NCBI GenBank assembly: GCA_029253585.1
Contig: JAQWZF010000021.1
Coordinates: forward strand, 124,001-188,000
DNA length: 64,000 nt
Origin: Gammaproteobacteria bacterium
GTDB taxonomy: Bacteria > Pseudomonadota > Gammaproteobacteria > Pseudomonadales > Pseudohongiellaceae
Reading direction: 5' to 3'
This document shows positions 27,004 to 35,162 of the stretch, piece after piece. The translations under genes were made by a program, and so were the position numbers. The stretch's first letter is position 1. Each line of letters starts with the position of its first letter. The notes beneath the pieces were generated by a model. It worked only from the letters and a program-made list of their open reading frames with translations, had not been told where the DNA came from and ran no database searches.

Positions 27004-27339
27004 TTAAACTTCCAGCGCGCTAAGTACACGCTGGAAACCGATATCGGTAAACAAGCAAAAACCTAGAAAAACACAGCCCAATATCACGACAGCCATGTAC
27101 ATCTTTTCACGTTTTTCAATGCTCGCTTCGAGGCGCTGCTTCTTCGGGTCTTGAATCTCGACCACAGGCTCGCTCAGAACCTTATCGTAGTTACTTTCAG
27201 GTTTGCTTTGCGACTCAACGAAAGCTGAGTTTTCCTGATCTTGAGAGCATTTCTCGCAGAATACAGAGGAACCGCTGAAATCCTCACAGATACCGCATAG
27301 CGCCATGACACACTTCGCGCATTCTGCGATAGCCCCCAC
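27004..27339 (-). CDS. B-box-like zinc-finger membrane protein, 5' end unclear
   Basis: From the GTG at 27339 the frame gives 111 residues. Cys pairs CAKC, CGIC and CEKC form a B-box or zinc-ribbon-like cluster, followed by an acidic linker and one C-terminal transmembrane helix (about 82-100). The frame is open to 27418 and the extra sequence holds further ligands (CDRC and ECSNH) that complete the CxxH...CxxC pattern, so the true protein almost certainly starts upstream. No ATG, GTG or TTG exists there in frame. The start may be non-standard or mutated, like the next gene. It is followed directly by the unknown protein and the broken pilin. Confidence 0.6.
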   Translation of the reverse strand: MGAIAECAKCVMALCGICEDFSGSSVFCEKCSQDQENSAFVESQSKPESNYDKVLSEPVVEIQDPKKQRLEASIEKREKMYMAVVILGCVFLGFCLFTDIGFQRVLSALEV

Positions 27340-27489
27340 ACTCGGGTGATTTGAGCACTCAAAGCTAAAAACCCCGCTTCTATCTTTGCACCGATCACAA
27401 ACTAGCCTGCCAACGATTTATTCTAGACGATTCTATACCGCAGCAAGGGGCCACTACTGGGCTGCAGCCAGAGGGAGTTGCCTACAATC

Positions 27490-28344
27490 TCAATCGGTAA
27501 CGACGGGGAGTTTGGAAGGCGCTCCCCACTCGATCCAGGAACCGTCATAGACAGATAAATTGCGTCGGCCCGCCAGGAAAGCGGCGAAGGTGAGGATGCA
27601 AGCGGTTAGCCCAGAACCACAGGAAGTAATTAGCCGCCTGTCACTGCCATCGACCAACTCATCGAAGATTTTCTCAAGCTGCGCCACCGGCTTCATCCTG
27701 CCGCCGTCCAGCAACTCCGGGAAGGGCAAGTTTTGCGCATTGGGCATATGCCCCCCTCGAATTCCGGGCCTGGGCTCGGGAGCAGTCCCGTGAAACCTCC
27801 CGCTGGAGCGGGCATCGAGAATAGCGCAAGCAGGATCATCTAACGCCGAGCGCACAACGGAAAAATCACAGAATGACTCGGCCGTATACTGGGCTTGAAA
27901 ATCACCGAGAGGACATTCTGTCTCTAGGCTAGCGCTGGTCTCTAGGCCAGCATCGATCCAGGCACGCAAACCACCATCGAGAACGGCAACCTGCTCATGC
28001 CCCATGGCACGAAGCATCCACCAGGCCCGTGGGCTGGCGTAGATGCCGACGTCGTCATAAATCACAATAACACTCTCACTATTTATTCCGAGTTGGCGAA
28101 CCTCTTCTTGAAACAACTCCTCGTCGGGCATCATATGGGGCAAGGCTGAATCCTGCTTACATATCTTAGTATCATAGTCGAAGCGTCGAGCACCCGGGAT
28201 AGCGGCAAAGTTCGCATCTGTATTTAATGACTCATAACCGGGCACTACGGGAGCAACCGAGGCATCCAAGATAACGAGTCCAGGAGCTTTGAGGTTATCG
28301 TTCAACCAGCCAGTGTCGACGAGTGGTGAGGGTACTTGAAGCAT
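27490..28344 (-). CDS. 3-mercaptopyruvate/thiosulfate sulfurtransferase (tandem rhodanese)
   Basis: A 284-residue two-domain rhodanese. The first domain keeps the inter-domain signature (SVIVIYDDVGIYASPRAWW, with Trp pair and Arg), and the second carries Cys242 in SCGSGLTACI as the persulfide-forming residue. The CGSG-T loop is the type seen in 3-mercaptopyruvate sulfurtransferase (SseA) rather than thiosulfate rhodanese (CRKGVT), so the former is favoured. It has no signal peptide. It lies just upstream of the zinc-finger/pilin remnants on the same strand and may share their transcript. Confidence 0.88.
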   Translation of the reverse strand: MLQVPSPLVDTGWLNDNLKAPGLVILDASVAPVVPGYESLNTDANFAAIPGARRFDYDTKICKQDSALPHMMPDEELFQEEVRQLGINSESVIVIYDDVGIYASPRAWWMLRAMGHEQVAVLDGGLRAWIDAGLETSASLETECPLGDFQAQYTAESFCDFSVVRSALDDPACAILDARSSGRFHGTAPEPRPGIRGGHMPNAQNLPFPELLDGGRMKPVAQLEKIFDELVDGSDRRLITSCGSGLTACILTFAAFLAGRRNLSVYDGSWIEWGAPSKLPVVTD

Positions 28345-28377
28345 ACATTCAGCCTGCTAATTTAATCTGACAGCGCG

Positions 28378-29256
28378 CTATAACTGCTCTGAAAATGATC
28401 GCAATTTTTCTTTTAGTTTTTCAGTATTTTCAGGCCCAATCCGAATCAGCTGTTTCTGCACCTCTGCCATATTCTCAGTCTTAGCATCCGCATACAGAAA
28501 CATGACTGAAGGCTTCACTAACTGATAAGGCCCTTCGACATTGGGTGAGCGCAGTACTATGTTGATAGCCGAGCGCAGGGTGTCATCAAAATCTAAATTT
28601 CTATAACCGATTTCTGCATAGGCTTGTTGGAACAACGGCCCCAGGGTTTTGTAGAGAGCCATGGCCTGCCGCGTATCAACCGAGACGAAGGTGTCAATGA
28701 TTGAATCGAAGCGAGCATGTGCGCTCGGCTCCATGATAAAAAGGTTCGCATCGATATTTCGAACAGGCATCTCCTGTCCTATGCGCTTATAGGGCAGGCC
28801 AGTCTGTGGAAAACCGCCTCGGCTAATATTGTCGACGAAAACAACGATACTGCGTATCAATTGCTCATCGGCGAGCACGCTAATTACAGCCGCGCCATTC
28901 TGCAAAGCACGCAATCCTTCAAAGACAAAAGCATCGCTATCATTAAGACTGGGCAATTGAACGACCTCTGCAGGCGCCTCTTGCAAAACCGGCTCGGTGA
29001 TTTGTACTTCCACTGGAGGCTCTTCTATTACCGGTGCCGTAGCGGTGGCCGGCGGTTCATCCCTGGGCTGCAATCGCGTCTGCGGAAGACTGGGAGCCCT
29101 CACTGGAGCAGGCTCGGGAACCGCTTGCGCAGGCGTCGCTGGCACGATCACGGTTGTGGTACCTGTAGGGGCTTCAAAAGTGGCCGCCAAGTACACGAGA
29201 TACAATAGCGTGAACACGGCTATGGCCGCGATAACCCAGATGCCAGCTTTTGACAT
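28378..29256 (-). CDS. DUF3014 domain protein, single-pass membrane
   Basis: A 292-residue protein. The ATG at 29256 has GGAG 7 nt upstream; a longer frame to 29319 adds residues before the membrane helix with no ribosome site. It has one N-terminal transmembrane helix (about 7-25), a long Pro/Glu/Ala/Thr-rich linker (30-110), and a globular domain starting LPSLNDSDAFVFEGL, followed by VVFVDNISRGG. These are the features of DUF3014, a gammaproteobacterial family of unknown role. Most of the protein should be periplasmic. It follows the sulfurtransferase region in opposite gene order (upstream on the same strand, 33 bp away). Confidence 0.82.
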   Translation of the reverse strand: MSKAGIWVIAAIAVFTLLYLVYLAATFEAPTGTTTVIVPATPAQAVPEPAPVRAPSLPQTRLQPRDEPPATATAPVIEEPPVEVQITEPVLQEAPAEVVQLPSLNDSDAFVFEGLRALQNGAAVISVLADEQLIRSIVVFVDNISRGGFPQTGLPYKRIGQEMPVRNIDANLFIMEPSAHARFDSIIDTFVSVDTRQAMALYKTLGPLFQQAYAEIGYRNLDFDDTLRSAINIVLRSPNVEGPYQLVKPSVMFLYADAKTENMAEVQKQLIRIGPENTEKLKEKLRSFSEQL

Positions 29257-29426
29257 TAAATCACTCCAATAGTGCGGTTGCTTGTGTGGGAAAGAGCTAG
29301 ATGTATAACATATTGTCACAGCCCCTGACAGGCTACAACTCAGTGCATTACACCGTCAGGCTATTGTCATGAACTGCCCCATTTCGGACAGATTGCCCTA
29401 GCCTCTATCTATTGCTTGCGGCGCTG

Positions 29427-29463
29427 CAATAAAAAACCCGAATGTGCACTCACATTCGGGTTT
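29427..29463 (-). terminator. Rho-independent terminator of the selenoprotein peroxiredoxin gene
   Basis: A perfect 13-bp inverted repeat (29434-29446 with 29451-29463) with a 4-nt loop. On the minus strand it is followed by a T tract (six T from 29436 to 29431), as expected for an intrinsic terminator 75 bp after the stop at 29538. Confidence 0.9.
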
Positions 29464-29537
29464 AATTACTGCATTCACACTGTCTTGATTTACAAGACAT
29501 GAACTGAGAAATACAACATGAGACTTAGCTCTGTGAT

Positions 29538-30080
29538 TTATACCTTAGGAAAACCCAATTCTTCCATCGTGCGGGTTAAGTCCTTGCCTGCCGTTGCTGG
29601 CTTGGTTTCCTTGTCTATCTTGAGAATTGTACCGTCAGCACCAATGTAATAGGTCCAACGATTAGCGAAACCAGCCGCCATCAACACCCCGTAGTCAGTT
29701 GTCATCTTCTTCTCTGGATCTGCAAGAATCGGAAAACCAGCCGCATGCTCTTCAGCAAAAGCCGTATTGTCTTCAAGGGTATCTACACTAGCCATAAAAT
29801 AAGCAACGTCAAAACTTTCAATTTCTCTTGCACTGTCACGCAGCGCTTTACATTGCATAGTTCATCCGCCGGTGAAGGCTTTAGGAAAAAAAGCAATTAC
29901 TACAGGCTTCTCGCCCAGAAACTGGGACATGCTATAGGTCTTGCCATCCGATGCCTGCAGAGAGAAATCAGGTGCTTTATCACCCACTTCCAGTGCAGCT
30001 GCAAATTGACTTCCCAGCGCGACGGCAGCTAATACAGCAGCCACCGTAAGCCGAGTTAGTCGGTTAACAAAATGAGACAT
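29538..30080 (-). CDS. Exported peroxiredoxin with selenocysteine (UGA) at the peroxidatic position
   Basis: Two frames, 30080-29862 and 29858-29538, are in the same phase and separated only by UGA and one codon. Read through the UGA they give one 180-residue peroxiredoxin: signal peptide (about 1-29), VGDKAPDFSL, VVIAFFPKAFTGG, residue 73 = UGA, then TMQCKALRDS, VAYFMASVD, FPILADPEKK and RWTYYIGADG. In the family the residue after FTGG or FTPG is the peroxidatic Cys; Sec there is known in some bacterial peroxiredoxins. Cys77 may act as partner. GGAGGAG precedes the ATG. A SECIS-type hairpin starts 15 nt after the UGA. It likely reduces peroxides in the periplasm. Alternative: a Cys codon changed to TGA by mutation or error. 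Confidence 0.85.
29830..29846 (-). promoter_or_regulatory. Bacterial SECIS-type hairpin after the UGA codon (29862-29864)
   Basis: In the mRNA, 15 nt after the UGA, GCGCUG (29846-29841) pairs with CAGUGC (29835-29830) through six pairs including one G-U, closing a five-base loop CGUGA. The loop starts 21 nt after the UGA and has G as its second base. These match the published description of bacterial SECIS elements: short stem, loop of 3-14 nt with G in the first two positions, 16-37 nt from UGA. Confidence 0.72.
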
Positions 30081-30270
30081 AATCTCCTCCGGTTGTTTAA
30101 TACAGACCTGAATCGCGGACGCGTTACAGGACAGGGCTATTGAACACTTTGTACTACAGATTTTCCAGTAAAACAGGGGCAGATCTCGGGATAAATGCGA
30201 CTAATAGGCACGTCTCGGCCCTTAATCGGCTTTCAGAGCCTAATTGAGGATTTCTGCAGCAAGAGCAGCC

Positions 30271-31377
30271 TTAGAACAATCGCCGCGACCTGGACTGTCT
30301 GAGCAGCTGAAATGTCTCGGTCTCGAGCTCGGCGATCTGCGCTTCGAGCTGTTCGCGCTCCCTGGAGCCTAGCTCATCGCTCCGCTCATAGATCTGTTTC
30401 AGCATGTCGATGGAATCCTGCACGGCCCTGGTCCGTCGATTCAGGGCGAAGCGCTTCGCATCCCGTTGTGATTGCCGGTAACGCGGGTTCTCAACCTGCA
30501 CACTAACGCACTCCCTGACTACCTGCCCCGATGCACTGCGCACATTGCGACAACGTTGCTGGTTGATATAGCGACTGACGGTGCCTTCAAACGCCGTATA
30601 GGGAGTAGTCGCTATAGCCCTTACCAGAATCAAATCTGCCTCGGACTTACCCTGGAGAACGTCAATCTTTTTCGCTGCCCTGAAGTTGGGCTGGACTTCC
30701 AGATTCAGCAAGAGGCGCTCATAGAACTCGCTAAGTTCTTCCGCACTGCCCGAATAGGAACGATAGCTCAGATCGAGCAAGTTCTGTCGCAGCAGGCGCA
30801 GCTTCCATGCACCGTAATTCTCCGCCGCCTCCAAGTAGGCGAGATCAGCCAAATCGTATAGGCGAGTGCTTATATGGTAGCGCAGTTCTTGCAGATCATC
30901 CGTAGCTTCCCAGTTTCGCAGCTGACTATTACCCTCGATCAGAGACTGAATGATAGGCAGTTGCTGATCGCTATAGAGACCCGTGTTGATTCGGCTTATC
31001 TGGAGCGCATCGAAATAGACGGCAATCGCCGATTCGAAATCGTCCATCTCCTCAAACAGTGACGCCAGATCTCCATAAGCCTCTTGCAGCTCAGGCGCAT
31101 AGATGCCCTGACTACCCTGCAGCTCATCGATCGCCTGCCGGCGCAGGCTTAACTCTTGCGCAATTTCTCCTTCACGGGCACGCTGCTGCGAGTCAAGCTG
31201 ATCATTCTCTGTACTGCTATCCAATTCGATTAAGCCCAGCTCGGAATCATTCGGCTGCTGCGCTAGCGCAGGACTGGTTACAAGGACAGCCCCCAGAATC
31301 GCCAAGGCAAGGCAGGGCAGCACCCGCCAGACTGCGCTGGCACGAGAGATTGATAGCCTGTACATGCTTGTTCTCAT
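30271..31377 (-). CDS. Exported TPR-like protein with C-terminal coiled coil
   Basis: About 368 residues from the ATG at 31377; the frame is open to 31500 and the start is uncertain (ATGs at 31440 and 31365 are alternatives, none with a strong ribosome site). From 31377 it has a long signal peptide ending at Pro-Ala-Leu-Ala-Gln. The middle (YAPELQEAYGDLASLFEEMDDFESAIAVY) shows a tetratricopeptide-like helix pair, and the C-terminus is a charged coiled coil (REREQLEAQIAELETET). Such proteins usually scaffold envelope complexes. Function unknown. It is monocistronic, with nothing recognised in the 190 bp before the peroxiredoxin start. Confidence 0.68.
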   Translation of the reverse strand: MRTSMYRLSISRASAVWRVLPCLALAILGAVLVTSPALAQQPNDSELGLIELDSSTENDQLDSQQRAREGEIAQELSLRRQAIDELQGSQGIYAPELQEAYGDLASLFEEMDDFESAIAVYFDALQISRINTGLYSDQQLPIIQSLIEGNSQLRNWEATDDLQELRYHISTRLYDLADLAYLEAAENYGAWKLRLLRQNLLDLSYRSYSGSAEELSEFYERLLLNLEVQPNFRAAKKIDVLQGKSEADLILVRAIATTPYTAFEGTVSRYINQQRCRNVRSASGQVVRECVSVQVENPRYRQSQRDAKRFALNRRTRAVQDSIDMLKQIYERSDELGSREREQLEAQIAELETETFQLLRQSRSRRLF

Positions 31378-31524
31378 GGCTCTACCGGTTACACCAACGG
31401 CTCGCTCTTGGGGTGCGAGTCTTTTCTCTCCACTATTCATGGAACTGATTGCATTTATAGCGCGCTCGACCTGAATCAATACTGAACTCGCGCCATACAC
31501 GAAGTCCAGCTGCCGAAGTCATAG

Positions 31525-31560
31525 CTAACCTACCTAACCTACCTAACCTACCTAACCTAT
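31525..31560. repeat. Tandem repeat, 4 copies of a 9-bp unit (CTAACCTAC)
   Basis: Four head-to-tail copies of CTAACCTAC (last base of the last copy T), directly upstream of the small DUF1330-like gene and within the divergent spacer with the TPR-like gene. No dyad symmetry is present. It could vary by slippage and shift promoter spacing. Confidence 0.88.
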
Positions 31561-31586
31561 TGTATTTAAGTACCTTTTAATTCGCC

Positions 31587-32066
31587 ATGGCAGTGGATGT
31601 TGCTACCTCTGCCAGTGTGGCAATTTGCGGCCTACTCGGTCAAGGCATCAATCTATGCGAAAGCGCGCAGTGCAGGCGCGAGCAGTTTCTTACACCACTA
31701 ATTTCATCTACTCTATGTCAGACTTTTGTCATTCCCGCTAGAGCAGAAATCGCTATACTTACAATCGTTGCCCTACTTAGTATTCGCGATGCCAGGGCCT
31801 TTGCGCAGTTTGAGAAGCAGGCCATGACAATCATGGCGGCACATGGTGGGCACCTAGAAACCGCTTTCCGACCTAGCTCAACGAACCTAAAGCAAACACC
31901 GAGGGTCGATGAGGTACATGTCCTGAAATTTCCGGACCTCGATGCGTTCGAACGCTACAAGAAGGACGGCAGGCTGAAGTCTCTAGAGGCTCTGCGCGAG
32001 CGAGCGATCTGCGCCACAACGGTGTATGTATCTGCCGAAGAGGTTCGCTACCCAGGCCCTCAATAG
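31587..32066 (+). CDS. DUF1330-like small protein, start uncertain
   Basis: The frame from the ATG at 31587 is 159 residues, but only the part after about residue 60 (AILTIVALLSIRDARAFAQFEKQA, then HGGHLETAFRP, VDEVHVLKFPDLDAFERYKKD, LEALRERAI) looks like protein. It resembles the ferredoxin-like DUF1330/antibiotic-monooxygenase fold. The first 60 codons are Cys- and Ser-rich and do not resemble a signal or domain. The real start may be a non-standard codon (an ATA or ATT near 31755-31765), or an original ATG may have been lost. No function assigned. Confidence 0.5.
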   Translation: MAVDVATSASVAICGLLGQGINLCESAQCRREQFLTPLISSTLCQTFVIPARAEIAILTIVALLSIRDARAFAQFEKQAMTIMAAHGGHLETAFRPSSTNLKQTPRVDEVHVLKFPDLDAFERYKKDGRLKSLEALRERAICATTVYVSAEEVRYPGPQ

Positions 32067-32357
32067 GCAGAGCTCTGCCCCTCCCCGCTGCAGTTGCAGC
32101 ATCACGACAGGGGCAGAGATCGAGCCGCTACCGCGCATTTTCTCAGCTTCTTCATCTCGCCCCGGAAAATCTCTCCCACACTCCGTCTACGCTGCAATGT
32201 TGCATGACAAAAAGCAGTAGCTGCGTTACTCTCAGAATTAGTATTTGTTGGCCCTGCGCACCCTTAACGCTGTCGCGGGAACACCCTGCGAAAACATCTC
32301 TGCAGAGCCCGCAGCACAGACCAGCAATCACCGCTACTCCAATATGAGGATCTAATA

Positions 32358-34370
32358 ATGATAAGAACTCGCCAATTATTGAACAGTGCAGCGACCTTCC
32401 TGTTGGCATCATTAGCATCTGTGGCATCAGTGGCCACTGCCCAACAAGATACCGTCGAATGGACAACCCTCGGAAACGACTTTGCCCATACGCGCTTCTC
32501 CCCTTCGGAGGAAATCACCGCAGAGAATTTCAGTCAGCTAGAAGTGGCTTGGCAATGGGATGGTTCCAGCTTCCAGGCGCAGAGCGGTCGCTCAACACCT
32601 AGCTATATTAACGGCAGAATGTATACCGTCGCCGGCGCACGTCGCCACGTCATCGCAATCGACCCTAAGACTGGCGAGACTATCTGGTCCTATAGAGAAC
32701 CCGATACCGAGCGTTATCAGTATTCGATGCGTGCCGACTACGGCAAGGGTGTAGGCTTCGGTCAGGTAGACGGCAAAGACATCATCTACATCATTTCACC
32801 GGGCTTCTTCCTTACCGCACTGGATGCCGAAACAGGTGCGCCACTTGACGGTTTCGGCAGTCCCGTACCGATAGATGGCTTTCCCGACACAGGTGTTGTC
32901 GATCTGCTTGCCGATCTCGGCCATCCCTACGACCCCTACGAGGGGCTTCCGCTGGAGCGAGGCTATATAACTTCTTCCTCGCCACCGTTGGTCGTGAACG
33001 ATGTAGTCATCGTGGGTAATTCGGCGGAACAAGGCTATAACCAATCCAGAATCGAAAACGTGCCAGGCGACATGCTGGGCTACGATGCCCGCACCGGGGA
33101 GTTCCTCTGGAAGTTCAACGTGATTCCTCAGCCTGGAGAGTACGGGCATGAGACTTGGGAGAACGATGCCTGGCAATACACGGGCGACATCTCTTCTTGG
33201 GCACCAATTTCGGCAGACCCAGAGTTGGGCCTGGTTTACATACCAACGAATGGCGTGACGATCGACTACTATGGCGGTCATCACCCCGGCGACAACCTCT
33301 ACGGCACCAGCCTGATCGCATTGAATGCGAGAACCGGCGAGCGAGCCTGGCACTTTCAGATCGTGCATCACGACATCTGGAACTTCGACCTACCAACGGC
33401 GCCAATTCTGCTAGATGTGGAAACCGATCAGGGCACCACTCCCATCGTGGCGCAGACGACGAAACAGGGATTGGTCTATACCTTCAATAGAGAGACCGGC
33501 GAACCAATATGGCCCATAGAGGAAGTACCTTTTCCTGCCTCTATAGTGCCAGGAGAGAAGCTGTCTACAACACAGCCCATCCCAACCAAGCCCGCTCCTT
33601 ACGACATGCAAGGTCTCAGCCTGGATACTCTGGTTGATTTCACGCCAGAGATTCGAGCACAGGCCATCGCTGCCGTTGCCGAATATCAGATGGGGCCATT
33701 ATTCAATCCGCCTCTGCATAGAGACAATCCACTGGGCAAGATCTCTGCGATGATCTGTCCCTCTGGCGCGGTGAATATTACGCACCCTTCTGTGGCCGAC
33801 CCCACTACCGGCATCCTCTACGTAACGTCCCGGTCAAGCTGTTCCGCTCGCCCTCTCGTATCGGGTGAAGAGGCAGACACCTACTACGACGCCCCAACCG
33901 GCACAACGCTTTCACAATACGCGGCAGGCCGTGGTGGAGCAACCCCAAGACATCCCTTAGGCATTCCACTTTGGAAGCCACCCTATAGCCGCATTACCGC
34001 AATAGATATGAACACCGGCGAGCATCTATGGATGATACCTACCGGCGAGACACCGGCACGCATTGCCAACCTGCCCGAACTACAGGGTGTTGATATCGGC
34101 AATACAGGCACAGGAAATGCCGTAGCCATGGTGACTACTGCAAACCTGCTGATCTATTCCGATGTAGATAGCGACGGCACGCCGCAGCTGTTTGCCATCG
34201 ACAAGTCCACAGGCGCAGAGGTAGGCCGCGTAGAAGTTCCTGCGGCGAGTCGCTACGGCATGAGCTCCTGGACTCACGAAAGCCACCAGTATGTCATTCT
34301 GCAGACAGGCAGCACACTGACGGCTATGGCTTTGCCAGGAGCAGCAGCACAGGGTTCGGCTGCACACTAG
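32358..34370 (+). CDS. Periplasmic PQQ-dependent dehydrogenase (quinoprotein)
   Basis: A 670-residue quinoprotein with a signal peptide (about 1-28, ending Ala-Thr-Ala-Gln). The propeller starts WTTLGNDFAHTRFSP and shows repeated blade motifs such as VIAIDPKTGETIW, LTALDAETG, SLIALNARTGERAW, FAIDKSTG and the core HHDIWNFDLPTAP. There is no haem motif, so electrons must go to a separate cytochrome or quinone. GAGG lies 8 nt before the ATG. A small lectin-like exported protein follows 55 bp later and may be co-expressed. It is only distantly similar to the quinoprotein at 3385, so the two are not a recent duplication. Substrate unknown. Confidence 0.88.
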   Translation: MIRTRQLLNSAATFLLASLASVASVATAQQDTVEWTTLGNDFAHTRFSPSEEITAENFSQLEVAWQWDGSSFQAQSGRSTPSYINGRMYTVAGARRHVIAIDPKTGETIWSYREPDTERYQYSMRADYGKGVGFGQVDGKDIIYIISPGFFLTALDAETGAPLDGFGSPVPIDGFPDTGVVDLLADLGHPYDPYEGLPLERGYITSSSPPLVVNDVVIVGNSAEQGYNQSRIENVPGDMLGYDARTGEFLWKFNVIPQPGEYGHETWENDAWQYTGDISSWAPISADPELGLVYIPTNGVTIDYYGGHHPGDNLYGTSLIALNARTGERAWHFQIVHHDIWNFDLPTAPILLDVETDQGTTPIVAQTTKQGLVYTFNRETGEPIWPIEEVPFPASIVPGEKLSTTQPIPTKPAPYDMQGLSLDTLVDFTPEIRAQAIAAVAEYQMGPLFNPPLHRDNPLGKISAMICPSGAVNITHPSVADPTTGILYVTSRSSCSARPLVSGEEADTYYDAPTGTTLSQYAAGRGGATPRHPLGIPLWKPPYSRITAIDMNTGEHLWMIPTGETPARIANLPELQGVDIGNTGTGNAVAMVTTANLLIYSDVDSDGTPQLFAIDKSTGAEVGRVEVPAASRYGMSSWTHESHQYVILQTGSTLTAMALPGAAAQGSAAH

Positions 34371-34425
34371 TGCTTATAGAGAATCAAACTATTAAATAAC
34401 AAAACTTATAATAAGGAGTATGTAC

Positions 34426-35079
34426 ATGAACAAGAAATTACTATTAGCTTCCGCTATCGCCATATCGGCAGCCGCTACATTTAGCACGATCAACTCACAA
34501 GAAAACGAAATGAGCTTCTTCATTACGAGCGAGGGTTCGGGCGATGGCGCCAACCTTCGCGGCCTGGCCGGAGCCGATGCTCACTGCGCGACACTAGCGT
34601 CCGCTGCGGGTTCTCGTGGCAAGACCTGGCGCGCCTATCTAAGCGCACATGAGACCGCAAGCTCTCCTCGCGTGAATGCCAGAGAACGCATCGGGTTTGG
34701 CCCTTGGTACAACGCCGAAGGCGTTGAGGTAGCTAGCACGCTCAACAACCTGCACAGCGAGTATATGCAGCTGGGCAAGGCGAGTTCAATTACCGAAAAT
34801 GGCGACCAGGTTAACGGCCGTGGCGACACCCCGAATCAACACGATATTCTGACCGGCTCTTCACTGAGCGGCCGCCTTATCGATGACGGCTCGAATCACA
34901 CCTGCAACAACTGGACTAGTAATAGCGACGGATCTGCTCAGGTGGGCCACTTCGACAGAACTGGCGGCGGTGCAAACCCTACATCCTGGAATAGCGCACA
35001 CGGCTCCAGAGGCTGCGGCCAGGCCGATCTGGTAGCCACGGGTGGAGCCGGCTACTTCTACTGCTTCGCAATCGATTAA
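34426..35079 (+). CDS. Exported lectin-like protein (collagen/endostatin-like DUF1554 type)
   Basis: A 217-residue exported protein. The ATG at 34426 is favoured over 34420 because AAGGAG ends 7 nt before it. A signal peptide (about 1-24) is followed by FFITSEGSGDGANLRGLAGADAHC, the opening of a family with a C-type-lectin-like fold, and paired cysteines later (HTCNNW, RGCGQ, YFYC) that probably form disulfides. Proteins like this are often encoded beside oxidoreductases and may bind ligands or partners in the periplasm. It follows the PQQ dehydrogenase by 55 bp and ends before a strong terminator, so the two form a transcription unit. Confidence 0.78.
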   Translation: MNKKLLLASAIAISAAATFSTINSQENEMSFFITSEGSGDGANLRGLAGADAHCATLASAAGSRGKTWRAYLSAHETASSPRVNARERIGFGPWYNAEGVEVASTLNNLHSEYMQLGKASSITENGDQVNGRGDTPNQHDILTGSSLSGRLIDDGSNHTCNNWTSNSDGSAQVGHFDRTGGGANPTSWNSAHGSRGCGQADLVATGGAGYFYCFAID

Positions 35080-35103
35080 TCTTAGCAGGCACCGAAGCCC
35101 CCA

Positions 35104-35142
35104 AAATGGTGTTGCCTATAAAGGCAACACCATTTGTTTTTT
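35104..35142 (+). terminator. Rho-independent terminator after the PQQ dehydrogenase/lectin-like pair
   Basis: A perfect 13-bp inverted repeat (35104-35116 with 35123-35135) with a 6-nt loop, followed by G and six T residues. It lies 25 bp after the lectin-like gene and closes that unit before the GST gene. Confidence 0.92.
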
Positions 35143-35162
35143 AAGACAGGAAGAATTATCTA

